From Coleophoma eucalyptorum (taxonomy: Eukaryota; Ascomycota; Leotiomycetes; Helotiales; Dermateaceae), in assembly GCA_026120035.1 (NCBI GenBank), contig JALRME010000013.1:310001-374000 (forward strand): a DNA stretch of 64,000 bases. Reading direction: 5' to 3'. This document shows positions 11,771 through 22,899 of this stretch, piece by piece. The notes below the pieces were generated by a model. The model saw only the letters and a list, made by a program, of their open reading frames with translations, was not told the DNA's origin and made no database searches. A program made the translations under genes and the position numbers. Within the stretch, counting starts at the first letter, position 1. Each line of letters starts with the position of its first letter.

Positions 11771-12595
11771 TCGGATTTCATTTTCTTACATGGTAAAAAC
11801 GAGGTTGGGTCAACAGCTGACCCCCAATACAACTAACGACGTCTCTCACCATATACACATTTTTGCTACATCGGAGAATTTTGACGACAAGAGCTAGAGG
11901 GGCTGGAAAGTTATTGGACATGTAGATTTGAGAAGATTAGCAAATGGCTAGGTTGATGATTTTTCTCATTAGACGGAGTACGGTATTACTCCAGCACGGC
12001 TTTTGTTACGTACACACATGTGTCTAGGACTCAAGTCATGACGGACTGGATTAGGGTAGTGTAAGATGTAAGATAGATGGAGTGTAAGATGTATGGGATA
12101 TGTAAGAACACAAGTGGGTGGCGGATTAAAGCTCTGGCGACAAGAGCAGGCGTTGGGAAGGCAGTCAGCAGTTATGAATGGGTGTGCTCTAGATGCGGCC
12201 CGTGAAGGTGCATGAAGCACATACGAATAGATGAGTCTTCTGAGAAGCAGTATCACTATGTACTCAAGAAAGAGTGCTCTTAGCTATTATTATATGTAAT
12301 ACGTTGGTAATACAGCACAATTAACCACCCACAGCGCCCTTGCATTTCTATCTGATATCTTGCGTTCTCCCAGCCTCATTGATGCCGTGGACCTCTGCTA
12401 GAGAGATCTCAAATGAGAGACGATCAGCTAGAAAACGGTATTAATTACCCCATTTCACTTTACCCCGATTCATCTGCAAGACAGAGGGAGCGCGAGCGAT
12501 AGCTACCTTGAATGGTGGTGCAAAAAAAAGAAAAGGGGAAACAAGACGCCTGGAATGCAACCTATAAGTCTAACCATCTTCTTCTTTTCCTCCGG
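11771..12595. other. Intergenic region between convergent genes
   Basis: About 825 bp separating the 3' ends of the histidine kinase and the PRP24/SART3 gene. No gene is seen. It includes the short direct repeat described at 12058-12093. Confidence 0.5.
12058..12093. repeat. 13-bp direct repeat
   Basis: AGTGTAAGATGTA occurs at 12058-12070 and again at 12081-12093, with further partial copies of TGTAAGA nearby. It looks like local slippage in 3' flanking DNA and has no evident function. Confidence 0.6.
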
Positions 12596-15500
12596 TCATT
12601 CTTTTCCACCACTTAAGAACAATTTTTTGAAATCCTCATTGCTCTTTGGCTTCAAGTCTTCATTTGTACCATTCGTCAAGGTATTACCCGCTGTTGCAGC
12701 GGGACCAGCAGCAGCTGTTGCTTGATTCCTAGGTGCTGCGTAGCCTAATCCACGCTTCTGCCCAAGTCCTCCACGACCACCGGCGCCCGGTCTTCTGACA
12801 GGAGCTGAGGGCTGTACAAACATTGGCGCAGGTTTTTTGCCCTGGCCGATCTGAATCCTGTCTGTTCGCTTCTCATCTTTCTCGTGGAAGAGATCTTTCA
12901 ATCCGCCAGTTTTGAGCTTGCGACCTGGTGCAATCTCGTGGCCTTCCAATCCTAAGGCTGCTTTCCCTGCCTCGGCGACATCTGAGAACTCTATAATAGC
13001 TCCTTGATGATCGAGTCGTAAGGATAGCTTGGTGACTGTACCATAAGGATCAACTAAGGCTCGAATACGTGCATCATTGATGGTGTCAGGGACGTTCATC
13101 AAAGCTATCGTCCTTGCTGAAATTTCAGAGCTTGATGGGGCTTCAAAGGCATGGGTATTGGAGTGTTGTTCGCTAGGAGCAGGTGCAGGCGACATGGCTG
13201 AATCACCGTCTGCATCTGGTGCTGGAGAGGCTGAAGCAGCTTTGCCTGTAGTAGTAGTGGGCTTGAAGTTGACACTCTTTGACACTTCAACCTTCAGAAT
13301 TTGTGACTTGAACTTCGTTCCATTTAGCTCGCACGCGGCTTGTGCCTCCTCTGGGGTCTCAAAATCGATGAATGCTGCTCCCTTACTCCTGCCTGCCATA
13401 TTTCTTAAGATGCGAACTCCCTGAACTTTGCCATACTTTTCGAAGACCTCCTTTACTTCTTCTTCAGTTGCACTAAGATCAAGACTGGCAACGTGGACTT
13501 CGCGACCTTCAGCAGTAGCACCCTCCCGAGCCTTCTTGGCTGCTGGGTTTGAATACTTCGCGACAAGTTTGTAGCGCTTCTGAAGCATTTGGCCGTCTAA
13601 CTGGGTTGCAGCGGCAGCACCTTCCTTGGTTTTGAAGGAGATGTAGCAGAATCGACGCTGGTTGTTATATTTCAAACTTGGCCAGCGGATACTGAGGATG
13701 TCACCACAGCTCTTGAAGAGATCACGGAAGTAAGCTTCATCGGCAGTCGGTGGGTAGTTGGTGACATAGAGAGTCAGGCCAGTGCCAGGCTCCACATGAA
13801 TCTGGTTCTCTCCAAAATATTTTCCATCTCGTAGTAGAGCAGATTGGACATCTTCAGCAGATTTAAACTCGATCAGCGCAGTTGAAGAAACATTGTCACC
13901 ATCTCCGTCCGGCTCGATTGTCAAACTATTGATATGTCCATATTCCTTGAAGTACTGACGCACCTTCGTGGCAGTAACCTTTTCTGGGAGGTGAGTCACT
14001 AGTACTGTCGTGTTCTCTCTGTCTCGCTTTAGATGTTGCTCTTGAAAGGCTTTCTCCTCCTCTTCACTCTTTAACTTCTTGGAAGATGTGCCTTCTGCTT
14101 CATCCAAATTAGACTCGCGTTTTCGTTTGGCAGATCCAAGGCTTTCGTCAGTTACAGCAGCATCTTCGACGACTTTCTGAGGTTGTTGCTGAGCATATGC
14201 TGCTGCAGCTTCCGCCGCCTCTCGTTGTCGGCGTTTGGACACACCCTTACTCATGCGATGACAGGTATCGAGGGCAGAGCTGAAAGTCGGGGCATCTTCA
14301 TAATTACTACAGTGCCGTATGTAGACTTCCAGCATCCTTTCTGGCCAGTCCAGTGTCTTCCGGTTGACTGCCTGAATCAGGACTCCAGTTGCCAATGCTG
14401 ACGAGGAGGTTCTTGGACTAGTTCGGACTGTCATCTCCCAGAAATAGTACTGTTGCCAAAAATCGTAACTATCGCCTCGCACGGCAGAAAGTTTCCTCCA
14501 AACGTTTCGTGCGTCTTCTATAGCACCTTTTGCCGTTAAGAAAGTTACCAAGATTCTTTCAATTCTGAAGTTTGGATCGCCCTTATAGTCTTTCTTCCCG
14601 TATAGGCGAACCCCTGATTCCTGTACACTTTCTAACGCAGCTTGAAGGCCAACTTCTGCGACATCCATATCTTCATCTGAAGCACCTTGAGCGACAGTAC
14701 GACGTCGAAGGTAACCACACCAAGCGGCATAAACATCTAGAACTGCATCAATTCCATCACGCTCTAGAACACCAGTGCTGGTTGCAGTATGCTTGATATG
14801 CTCAATATCTGAGAATGAGAGCCCATCAAGTTCAGCGCTGAGTATGTAGCGAGCCCAAAGCGGTCCATGCCATGGGCAATGGCTAGTAGCCCGGTCTAGA
14901 ACTGCGCGAATGGTAGGCAAGCTGGGCCCTGTAGTGTCAGCTTTAACTACAGAGAGGAAACTGATATAATCTTCCCATGTAGCGGGGTCTGACCCCAAGC
15001 CGAGGGAAGACAGTGCGCGTTCGTACAAAGCAACACAGAGAATTGGTGCGGTAGGTGGCGGCCCTTTCTTGCCGGGCTTCTTGTGCATAGCCTTGAAAAC
15101 TTGTTGCACCTCCCATTCCAAGTATTCCTTTGTTACAAGCTTTGTAGTTTCGCCATCGCCCGATTCCACAGCTTTTTGAATCTTGAGCTCGTAGGCTTCG
15201 CATTGGCCATAAATTTCCTTCGCCTTCTTTGCAAGTTGTGTGGTCTTCACCATAGTCGCCTCCCATGCAGCTTCATCATATTTCGAGATAAAGGTTGAGA
15301 ACGTTTGGGAAGTCTCATCCCAGGCCGCATGTGGAATTTGTAGTCGATCTTCGAAAATACTACGCAAGCGATTGATACGAGGTCCGGTTGGAGCTTTCGC
15401 TAGTTCTTCAAGCTCAATTGAGATCCATCGATTCCAAACTTCATGACTGTCGCTCAACCTGTACTGCGTCGCCTGCGCAGCTTCATGCCAAGCCTCAAGA

Positions 15501-15757
15501 GCTAGTTCCAGTGAGAAGATCTCTTGTCCGACCATTTGCTCTTCTTCAGGCCATCCAGCATCAGAAGTTTGGCAATCAGTGTATAGAGACCAGAACCACT
15601 CGCAGTAGGCAAGCCAGAGCTTCGTACTCCATGGCTCAGCTCTCAAAGCTCTCTTGTAAAGCTCCACAACTCCTACGCGCTGTTCCAGATCACCAGCGCT
15701 CCTGCTTGCCTCATCCACCAAGGACATCCACCCATCTTCTCCCACTGGGTCTGCCAT
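12596..15757 (-). CDS. U4/U6 snRNP assembly factor, PRP24/SART3-like (HAT repeats plus four RRMs)
   Basis: Nuclear spliceosome recycling factor that anneals U4 and U6 snRNAs. It is intronless, 1053 residues from the ATG at 15757. The frame is open a little further upstream, but only through a TTG codon. The N-terminal ~480 residues carry HAT-type helical repeats (for example W..Y..W patterns near LWLAYCEWFWSLY and LWARYILSAEL). A Lys/Glu-rich linker follows, then four RRMs starting at about 581 (TVLVTHLP), 662 (LYVTNYP), 752 (EVHVASLDL) and 884 (TIALMNVP). The C-terminus ends SNEDFKKLFLSGGKE, the motif that contacts the Lsm2-8 ring. The HAT-plus-RRM layout matches human SART3 and S. pombe Prp24 rather than short budding-yeast Prp24. 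Its 5' end faces the mitochondrial uL22 gene across 315 bp. Confidence 0.93.
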   Translation of the reverse strand: MADPVGEDGWMSLVDEASRSAGDLEQRVGVVELYKRALRAEPWSTKLWLAYCEWFWSLYTDCQTSDAGWPEEEQMVGQEIFSLELALEAWHEAAQATQYRLSDSHEVWNRWISIELEELAKAPTGPRINRLRSIFEDRLQIPHAAWDETSQTFSTFISKYDEAAWEATMVKTTQLAKKAKEIYGQCEAYELKIQKAVESGDGETTKLVTKEYLEWEVQQVFKAMHKKPGKKGPPPTAPILCVALYERALSSLGLGSDPATWEDYISFLSVVKADTTGPSLPTIRAVLDRATSHCPWHGPLWARYILSAELDGLSFSDIEHIKHTATSTGVLERDGIDAVLDVYAAWCGYLRRRTVAQGASDEDMDVAEVGLQAALESVQESGVRLYGKKDYKGDPNFRIERILVTFLTAKGAIEDARNVWRKLSAVRGDSYDFWQQYYFWEMTVRTSPRTSSSALATGVLIQAVNRKTLDWPERMLEVYIRHCSNYEDAPTFSSALDTCHRMSKGVSKRRQREAAEAAAAYAQQQPQKVVEDAAVTDESLGSAKRKRESNLDEAEGTSSKKLKSEEEEKAFQEQHLKRDRENTTVLVTHLPEKVTATKVRQYFKEYGHINSLTIEPDGDGDNVSSTALIEFKSAEDVQSALLRDGKYFGENQIHVEPGTGLTLYVTNYPPTADEAYFRDLFKSCGDILSIRWPSLKYNNQRRFCYISFKTKEGAAAATQLDGQMLQKRYKLVAKYSNPAAKKAREGATAEGREVHVASLDLSATEEEVKEVFEKYGKVQGVRILRNMAGRSKGAAFIDFETPEEAQAACELNGTKFKSQILKVEVSKSVNFKPTTTTGKAASASPAPDADGDSAMSPAPAPSEQHSNTHAFEAPSSSEISARTIALMNVPDTINDARIRALVDPYGTVTKLSLRLDHQGAIIEFSDVAEAGKAALGLEGHEIAPGRKLKTGGLKDLFHEKDEKRTDRIQIGQGKKPAPMFVQPSAPVRRPGAGGRGGLGQKRGLGYAAPRNQATAAAGPAATAGNTLTNGTNEDLKPKSNEDFKKLFLSGGKE

Positions 15758-16072
15758 TTTAGGCAATCGATGGTAGCTTGTAGCTCAATGCGACAGGAAT
15801 TGAATCTGAATCCGGCGTTTCGCTTGGTATATTATTTAGTTTGTATGATCGCAGAAAGCTCTGGCGATCATTTCAATCTAAAAACTTGGTTGTCGAAGTT
15901 GTGAAAGTGATAGTTGCAAGATGGTTAGAAAGTTCGTCACTCTTTTGCGATTTGCGACGGGGCGACGCGGATTCTGCCGCGTCTAGCCATACCGCCTTTG
16001 GATCTTTCCGAGATCAACGACTCTCGCGTGAATCTTTTGAAATCAGGTTGAGAAGGAGGACAAGCATTCATC
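15758..16072. promoter_or_regulatory. Compact divergent promoter, PRP24-like / mitochondrial uL22
   Basis: A 315-bp space between two divergent start codons must hold both promoters. It contains a perfect GC-rich inverted repeat, GACGCGG-N6-CCGCGTC, at 15964-15983. That is about 90 bp from the uL22 ATG and 210 bp from the PRP24-like ATG. Confidence 0.55.
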
Positions 16073-17144
16073 ATGAGCCTCAATGTACCTTCGAGGCGCC
16101 TCGCCAGATCGGGTGAGTATCCTTCCGATGTATATATATGTCCAGGGGTTAATTGAATTACTAGCTGTCGCCTTGACTACCTCCCAAACACCTCTGTCTT
16201 TCCTCATACCATGTATCCAGCGCCGGACGATATTTGGCTGGGGCAGAAAGCAAACCCTCGACACGAGCCCAATGCCCGCGAACCCATTGACAGAGGAATT
16301 TTTGAAGAAAAAGCCAAAGGCCCAGCAAGGCCTTGTGCGCGGTGATCTGTCATCCTCTTCCATTTTCGAGGACGAGGAGCTTGCAGGCCCAAGGCCATCA
16401 GAACTCGCCAAATCAGCTGAGGGTGGAAAGGTTACTGCAAGGAATCCCGAGCACATGCGAGCTGCTTTGGACCCCGATCCAGATGCGAGAAGAAGATGGG
16501 AAAGAAAGATGGTGATCCGTGAAATACACAAAAGGGGCCGTCTTACCAAAACCCAATTGTTGAAGAGACAGGAGAGGGAATCTATTTCGAAGAGTCATGC
16601 GTTTTCTACTTCCGTGAAGAAGCTGGTCCCATTGGCGAAGCAGATAGCAGGCAAGACCATCGAGGATGCAATTACTCAGATGCGATTTTCCAAGAAGAAA
16701 GCGGCAAAGGATGTGAGAGAGCATTTGGAGCACGCGAAGAACGAAGCCATTGTCAGACGGGGCATGGGATTGGGCGCTACAGAAGGCAAGAAATTCGACC
16801 CAGTGATGATCCAGACGAAGAATGGCAAGCGCGTCAAGGTAACTGATCCAACAACCTTGTATGTCGACCAGGCTTGGTGTGGTAGAGATGTGTTCGGTGT
16901 CACACCAGACTATAGAGCAAGAGGAAATGTCCATATGATGAAGAACCGATCGACCAGTATGTCACACCTCTTCTTTATTTATAATAGTTACTAACACCCT
17001 CTAGAATTGACTGTTGTTTTGAAGGAAGAGGCTACAAGGGTACGACTTCACGAGGAAAAGGAGAAGAAGATCGCAAATCGTAAAGTATGGGTCCAATTAC
17101 CTAACCGACCTGTTACTGCTCAACGACAGTATTACTCGTGGTAA
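16073..17144 (+). CDS. Mitochondrial large-subunit ribosomal protein uL22m
   Basis: Component of the mitochondrial 54S ribosomal subunit that lines the exit tunnel. Exons are placed at 16073-16112, 16165-16956 and 17005-17144, giving 323 residues. The first 40 residues are rich in Arg, Ser and hydrophobics with no acidic residue (MSLNVPSRRLARS then a hydrophobic stretch), a good mitochondrial presequence. The uL22 core appears around residues 185-250, including the family signature near QMRFSKKKAAKDV and ARNEA-like HAKNEAIVRRG. A conserved fungal C-terminal tail ends in QRQYYSW. The first intron was placed with acceptor CTAG at 16161-16164, because it alone joins this presequence in frame. 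An alternative start at 16083 with a later acceptor would give a poorer presequence. Confidence 0.88.
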
Positions 17145-18105
17145 GAGGGTGTATGAATAAGGGTTTAAGAATATATGAGTGTAAGCATAGCACAGTTTTG
17201 TACCATTAAGTACAATAGACGTTTTGTACATCCAGTTAAATGCTGGCAGAATTCTGATGTTCGGTGCACTTCACAATTGCAACCTTAGCAGTTCCTAGAG
17301 CAAGCGGTTGCCTGAACTTTGTTCATTGAAGCAGTTCATCACAAGTATTAATTGGGTTTTTATTCGGCTTCTCCTTTTTGTTTCTGTTCGATGGCCTCCT
17401 ATTGGGCGGCCAAGTGTAACCACTCCGGCAATTGGAATCAAACCTGATCTTTATTGATCTTACCAATGATTTGCACTGCACAAATTCATAGCCGTATGAA
17501 CTCCTATTTTTAGTCCATGCGGACTTATACCTCTAGATCTGGGAGAAGGCTTTCATGAGCATCTCAGTTTCAAGATGTATTTGACTGGACCATTACAAAT
17601 CTAGCTATGGCCATCTGCTCAATTATTATATCTTGACTCGTGTCTGGCAGAATGAAGTGCCAGTAATTATAGCTATACATTGGAAAATCGTATCAGGCTT
17701 GTTCATGCAAAAATGGTGACAATTTGTATGTAATGGTGTGTATGGATGTCTATAACACTCTAGGGTTAGCAGTATATCATATCCGCCGGGAGTAAAATGA
17801 TAGGAGTGAGTGCACGACTAGATTCTTGACTCACGACTTTGGAGATATAGTAGTCATGTTGGATTCATAAAATTAGAGGTTGATAAAAGGCAGGGAATTG
17901 CCAGGCGCACTAAAAGACTAGCACCAAGCATTTAATACGTGATCCATTTCACAGCTGGTGACATATCGTATCATTCATTACATCAAAGAATATTTCTAAG
18001 CAACCATATGCCTGACCCCTAAAATCAGCCTGTATACTGTATCCTAAAACACCATATCCCGAATCTCGGTACTCAAACGCCATGCATCACAGAAAGTGTA
18101 GAAGC
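17145..18105. other. Intergenic AT-rich region between convergent genes
   Basis: About 960 bp between the stops of uL22m and MRC1. It is AT-rich, with stops in all frames and no repeat or RNA signature that I can support. Confidence 0.5.
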
Positions 18106-21100
18106 TTATTCGAACTTCCCTCCTCCAAACAAACCACCAACAACCTTCCCTCTGACCTCTGCACCCTTGAATCGCTTCTGCTCTCTTTTCTTCTCGGTCT
18201 TCATCAATTTTGCTTTTCGCTCAGTCTCTCTTGCGAAGTAGTTGACCCCGCTGTTCTTTCCACCGCCTCTCTTCACTCCCCCTTCGCTTCCGGCACCAGC
18301 CATTCTCTCAGTGGCAGAAGCAATGCCTCCGCTAACGCTTGAGGTCGTTGACGAGGCGATGCTGCTGTTTGTTGTAGCACGCCTCAGCAGCGGCGGTACT
18401 TTGAATCCTGGCGCAGAGTTGGAAACAGAGAAAGCAAGACGAGTTTTTGCTGTCAAGCCGCTAGAGGAAGCCCGCTTCAATGAAATTCGATCAATCACAG
18501 GGACGTTCTTTCTACGCAAAGCGAAAGGATCTCGATTCTCTTTCTCCTTTCCTTTGGAAGAATTATTGTCAGGCTCACCTTCGATTTCAAGATCTGAATC
18601 AGAACCCGAATCCTCTGCCACAATCAGAGAATTAGGCTCCTCGATCAAGCTGGAAAGCGACTCCCTGATTTCTGACAGATTTGCAGGCTTCTTACCAGGC
18701 TGGGTACGGCGCAGGTTGGGCGGTGGTCTACTTTCCGTGTAAGGGTCATCAGAACGCTTTCGTTTGGGTGGGCCCATGCTGGTATCTGTTTGGCTGTCTG
18801 GGATGACTTGTTCAGAGTCTCCAGCTTGCGATTGTGATTGTGACTGAGAGTCACTCGTCTCCTCAGACTCTGCAAAATCATCCAAAAAGTCCATTTCGTC
18901 CTCGCTACCGCGGTCTTCAATTGCACGTAAGAAGGCTTGCTTCTTTGGATTCTCGGCAATTTTCCCAATACGTTCGTCAGCCAAAAGAGCTTTACGCATC
19001 TTTGCAAATTCCCTTCGCTTCATACGTCTTTTGGCCTCGCCGCCATCATCAGAATCAGAAAGGTCATAGTCAGCACCCCTCTTTCGGCGAAGCATGCCTT
19101 TAGTGATGTCGTTGTACAACTTCTCAACTGCCTTCTCATCGCTCGCTCTCTCACGATCGCTGCACCAGGTTAGCACTTGTTCCAATAATCGAAAAACGAG
19201 CACTTACGCATAAAAAGCAGCAAGCTTGCTTGCATCGGCGTCCTTTCCAATGGCATCATCAATCATCTCCTTCACATATTCGTCCTCCTCACCACCACTT
19301 TCATCATCACTATTACCTCCTAAGCCAGCATACTCGTCCTCTGATTCCTCTGCCTGCTCATTGACCATTTCCTTCGCCTTGCTCTTCTTTCTGTCGAAAT
19401 CGTCGGTGACGGCGGGCTTCTTCTTCGAAGCTTTACGCATAACATCGAACACATTTTCAGAGATTTCAAAGTCATCTTCGTCCACTGCCATTGGTTCTGA
19501 ATCCTCCGCAGCATCCTCATCATCTGAAAATGCAGCAACTTCTACCCTTCGACGGAGCTTACCCTTCTTCTTCGCTACAGGTGACTCGGCCACAATCTCT
19601 GGCATTGACTTCGCTTCAAGTACGACTGTATCCACAGTAGAAGGAGGTAGCTCCATAAAACGTGTCTTGATTGGTGTGGTATGTTGAAACCCAATATCTT
19701 GTGTTTCTGGAAAATCAGAGATTTGCGTTGCGAAAGGATCTTGTACTAGACTGTCGAATCCGTGAATTTGTGACTGGGAGAAATCGAGAGATATTCGTTG
19801 TGTCTCTGCTTGTGTTCCCATCACCTGGGATTCAGCGACATGGACTTGGCTATCCATGACCATGTCCTGCGACGCCTGTATAAGTGTAGGCTCAAACGGA
19901 GGTAAGGTTGGTGGCGGAAGCTGCCGCAGGAAGGCCATCGAGTTCTTTGCGTTCTGTTGGGATTCCGCTCTATTGAAGGTTGGTGATTCATCCATTTGGC
20001 TTTCATCCATTGTGCCGGCAAATATTTGTGTAAGACCCAGTCCTGCTGGTCCAGCTACAGTCAAGCCTGGTATGAAGGTCTTGGTGGCAGAGCGGAGCAC
20101 AGAATGAGGTGCAATAGGAGAGACTGTTCGAGGTTGTACAGGTAAGGTGGTGTGTGTCGGAGTGTTCATAACTGATACTTTTGGTGATTGCTCCATGACC
20201 TCGGCATCGTCCTCGTCCTCGTCATCGGAGATTATATTACTCTTCCTTGCTCGACGGGTGACGCCTTTCACAGGTAGGTCGTCATCCTCACCTTCTGTTT
20301 CGTCAGCGTTGCCACGATTGGAAGGCTCAGCGAGCTCTTCCTCCGAGCTCTCTGCCTCATTATCGAAAAGCGCATTTGGCATAGTAGTGTTCTCGTCATC
20401 CACGCCCGATGCCTCATTGTTGTCCTCTTCAAGATCTTCTTCATCACTAGCTTCCTCTCCAGAAAGATCTTCATCGTTTTCAGATCCAGACCCGGAGGCA
20501 GAGAGAGTTTCAGGATCTTTGTGATCTTCTTCCTTCCATTCTTCATCATCAGTGCTACCGTCAAGCGGATCCGCTTCTCCTTTTAATTTCCGTGCTCTTT
20601 TCGCTGCCTCTTTTTCCCTGCGCATAATTTCTTCTCCTTCGCGTCTAGCTCTGGCGATCAAGTCTTCCACCTCGGCGAGCTCTTTCTGTCTCTCCTCAGC
20701 TGTTTGTACAATAACACCCTTCTCTCTGAGTGCTTGCAGGCGCTCTTCTCTCTCACGGGCTGCTTGTTGTCTTGCACGTTGCTGAAGGGACATTTGGAGT
20801 TCAACAGTTGTCATCGAAGTCTTCTTGTTCTTTCCGATATTTTGCTTTCCCGGAGACGTAAGATGCGCAAGCATACGAAGTGCGTGTAGCGAGCTTGCTT
20901 CTGAACTCTTCTTTACAGGAACTCGGTCAAAAATGGCATCCATCCTCTGCTTGCGTGGGGTTTTGGAGTTAACAATTTCGATATCGCTATCAGAGTCTGA
21001 CAGCAAGCTATTCTGATCCGGTACCTTTGGTGGCTGAATTCGAACTGGTCTTTGCTTAAATAGTGGTTTCGTATCTTGGAACACTGGAGCTGAAATTTTT

Positions 21101-22419
21101 TCAATCGCCTTTCCCTTGCCTTTGTCAGCTTTAGTAGGTGTAATCATATACGGCGCTCCCATAACAGCGGAATATACTTCGGCGATGGCTGTTGGTGGAG
21201 ATGACGGTATAATCAGAACCTCTTTGAGTGTTCGCGGCTCATCGCGGGCAGGCGTGTGCAAATCTTCTATAGTAAGCTGCTGCTCTACGCTCACAGTAGA
21301 CTTTTCTGCATCATGTGTGTGGGATGCCGGAGAAGTAGGCGGGGTTTCCCGCATTTCAACATCGGAATGGACTGGGCTCGAGCTTGTCGGACCTGAAGAC
21401 TCAACATCTGCCTCTGTAAATCCAGCAGGTTTGTAGTTGAACTTGGCGAATAGGCTGGCTTTGGTAATCTTCTTCTTCGTTTTCGCTTGGTGAGCTAGTT
21501 GCATGTTTCGGCTGAGACGCTGGGTCTCTCTGTGCATTTCCTCTAAGGCCTTCTTTCCAGCTTTTCTGGTTGGGCGTTGAGTTTGCGTAAGTTTTCTCTC
21601 GACATTGTCGTCGCTATCATCCATTTCTTCGTCTTCCATAAGAGTGGCAGCGAGTTTTTGATTTTCGGCTGCTTTCTTAGCCTTCTGTCGTTTGAGCTCA
21701 GCGTCCTTCTCCATTCGTTCTTGGCGCTTCTTCGCTACAAGTGCTAAGAAGCGACTATCTTGCAAAGGTTTGTCTGGCAAGTCGTCTGAGTCCGAGTTCG
21801 ACTCGTTGGCATGGGGGCTGGCAGATCTCTGCCTTGTCGGAGAGACAAATAAACCTGGGGATGCAGACTGTTGTCTTACCGTAGAAATTGGCGTGCTGCT
21901 TCGCGCCCGTCGAATCTTGCGTTTGCGTGGTTGAACAGGCATATTATTCCCCTCGCTGTCATCCGTACTTGCTTCGGCAGCAGGTTCGGGTGACTTCGAT
22001 TTACGTGCCAGTAGTTTTCTGACCCGGTCTCGAGCGGTGACTGCTGTATTGATCTCCTCTTCCGAGCTTTCGTCTGCTGCAAGCATTTGCGCTGCTAATC
22101 TCCCTTTAGGACGTACAATATCTTCGTCCTCCTCCTCCTCATCATCTTCATCACCGCCAACGTCCACTTGTTTAGTGCTGTGTGCATTATCTTCCATCTC
22201 TTCGGCCCTAAGGCTTGCACGACGCGAGTTCGCGGGTTTCGACGATGTGTCGTTTCGAGTTGAAGCACTCAATTTTGCTGCTGGGTGTCTAGAGTTGATA
22301 TCGTCATCCGAATCATCGAGAGCTGCAAGCATGGCTTTCACCTTGGAGTTTGGCGTCAATTGTGAAGGCGATGGTGGACCAGAATCAACCGCCGGCGTGG
22401 ATTCTCGTGTCGAAGCCAT
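18106..22419 (-). CDS. MRC1: DNA replication checkpoint mediator Mrc1 (claspin homologue)
   Basis: Fork-associated adaptor that relays replication stress from the Mec1/ATR kinase to the Rad53/Cds1 effector and keeps polymerase coupled to the helicase. Exons are 19208-22419 and 18106-19159 with a 48-bp intron, giving 1421 residues, in the normal range for filamentous fungi. It is strikingly acidic and Ser-rich, with many SQ/TQ pairs clustered in the middle (for example MDSQVHVAESQVMGTQAETQ and SQSQ runs), the expected kinase targets. A Lys-rich coiled segment lies near residues 240-290. The conserved MRC1-like domain spans the junction, with DFEISENVF, FYADRERASDEKAVEKLYND and RREFAKMRKALL. 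The C-terminus is basic. The promoter carries an ACGCGT box, fitting G1/S expression. The gene is divergent from the MOT1-type transporter. Confidence 0.92.
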
Positions 22420-22899
22420 TGTGAATTATTTTAGGGGAGAAATCTGGAATAAAAAGGAAACACTAATTGATGACGATTAGTGTGAATACCATGATCGTCG
22501 AAACTCAATAAGTCATGAAGTTTGTGAAGTCCTAAAGTGATGTTGGTGACATGGAAAGGTTGAAGCTCATAACGCGTCGCGTAGATTGATTTTGGACGTG
22601 TATAGCGCGTTATCCGAGCTCGGGCTAAGTGTTACATAAAACCTGCATAATTTCCCCACGTTTGATAAGCGAGCATTTATGATTCTTACGACAACTGACA
22701 CTTCCATACAACCCCATGATCAACTAAGTAATACGACAACCGATCACTATATTTTGACATCCACCTTTTCCCTCGTTCTGTATATATTTCATGATCTCCT
22801 CGCTTGTTTGATGCTCAGCGACCATCTTCTCAGTCCTATCTTTGATTTTGTAGTATTTAGCACAGCAGCGATCTGCTTTTCACAGCAGTAACTCTCATC
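22420..22899. other. Divergent upstream region, MRC1 / MOT1-like transporter
   Basis: A 480-bp space between divergent genes. The MRC1-proximal part contains an ACGCGT box followed by CGCGT (listed separately). The MOT1-proximal part is pyrimidine-rich. No gene is seen. Confidence 0.5.
22572..22582. promoter_or_regulatory. MluI cell-cycle box (ACGCGT plus adjacent CGCGT)
   Basis: ACGCGT at 22572-22577 is immediately followed by CGCGT, 153 bp upstream of the MRC1 start. ACGCGT is the established site of MBF, which drives G1/S genes for DNA replication in fungi. MRC1 is such a gene, so the site is likely meaningful, though this is inferred from position and motif only. Confidence 0.6.

Noticed and set aside
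12051..12056. Single TTAGGG telomere-like unit
   Set aside because: One copy only, no tandem array.
13077..13424. Plus-strand open frame inside the PRP24/SART3 gene
   Set aside because: Antisense shadow of a well-supported RRM protein.
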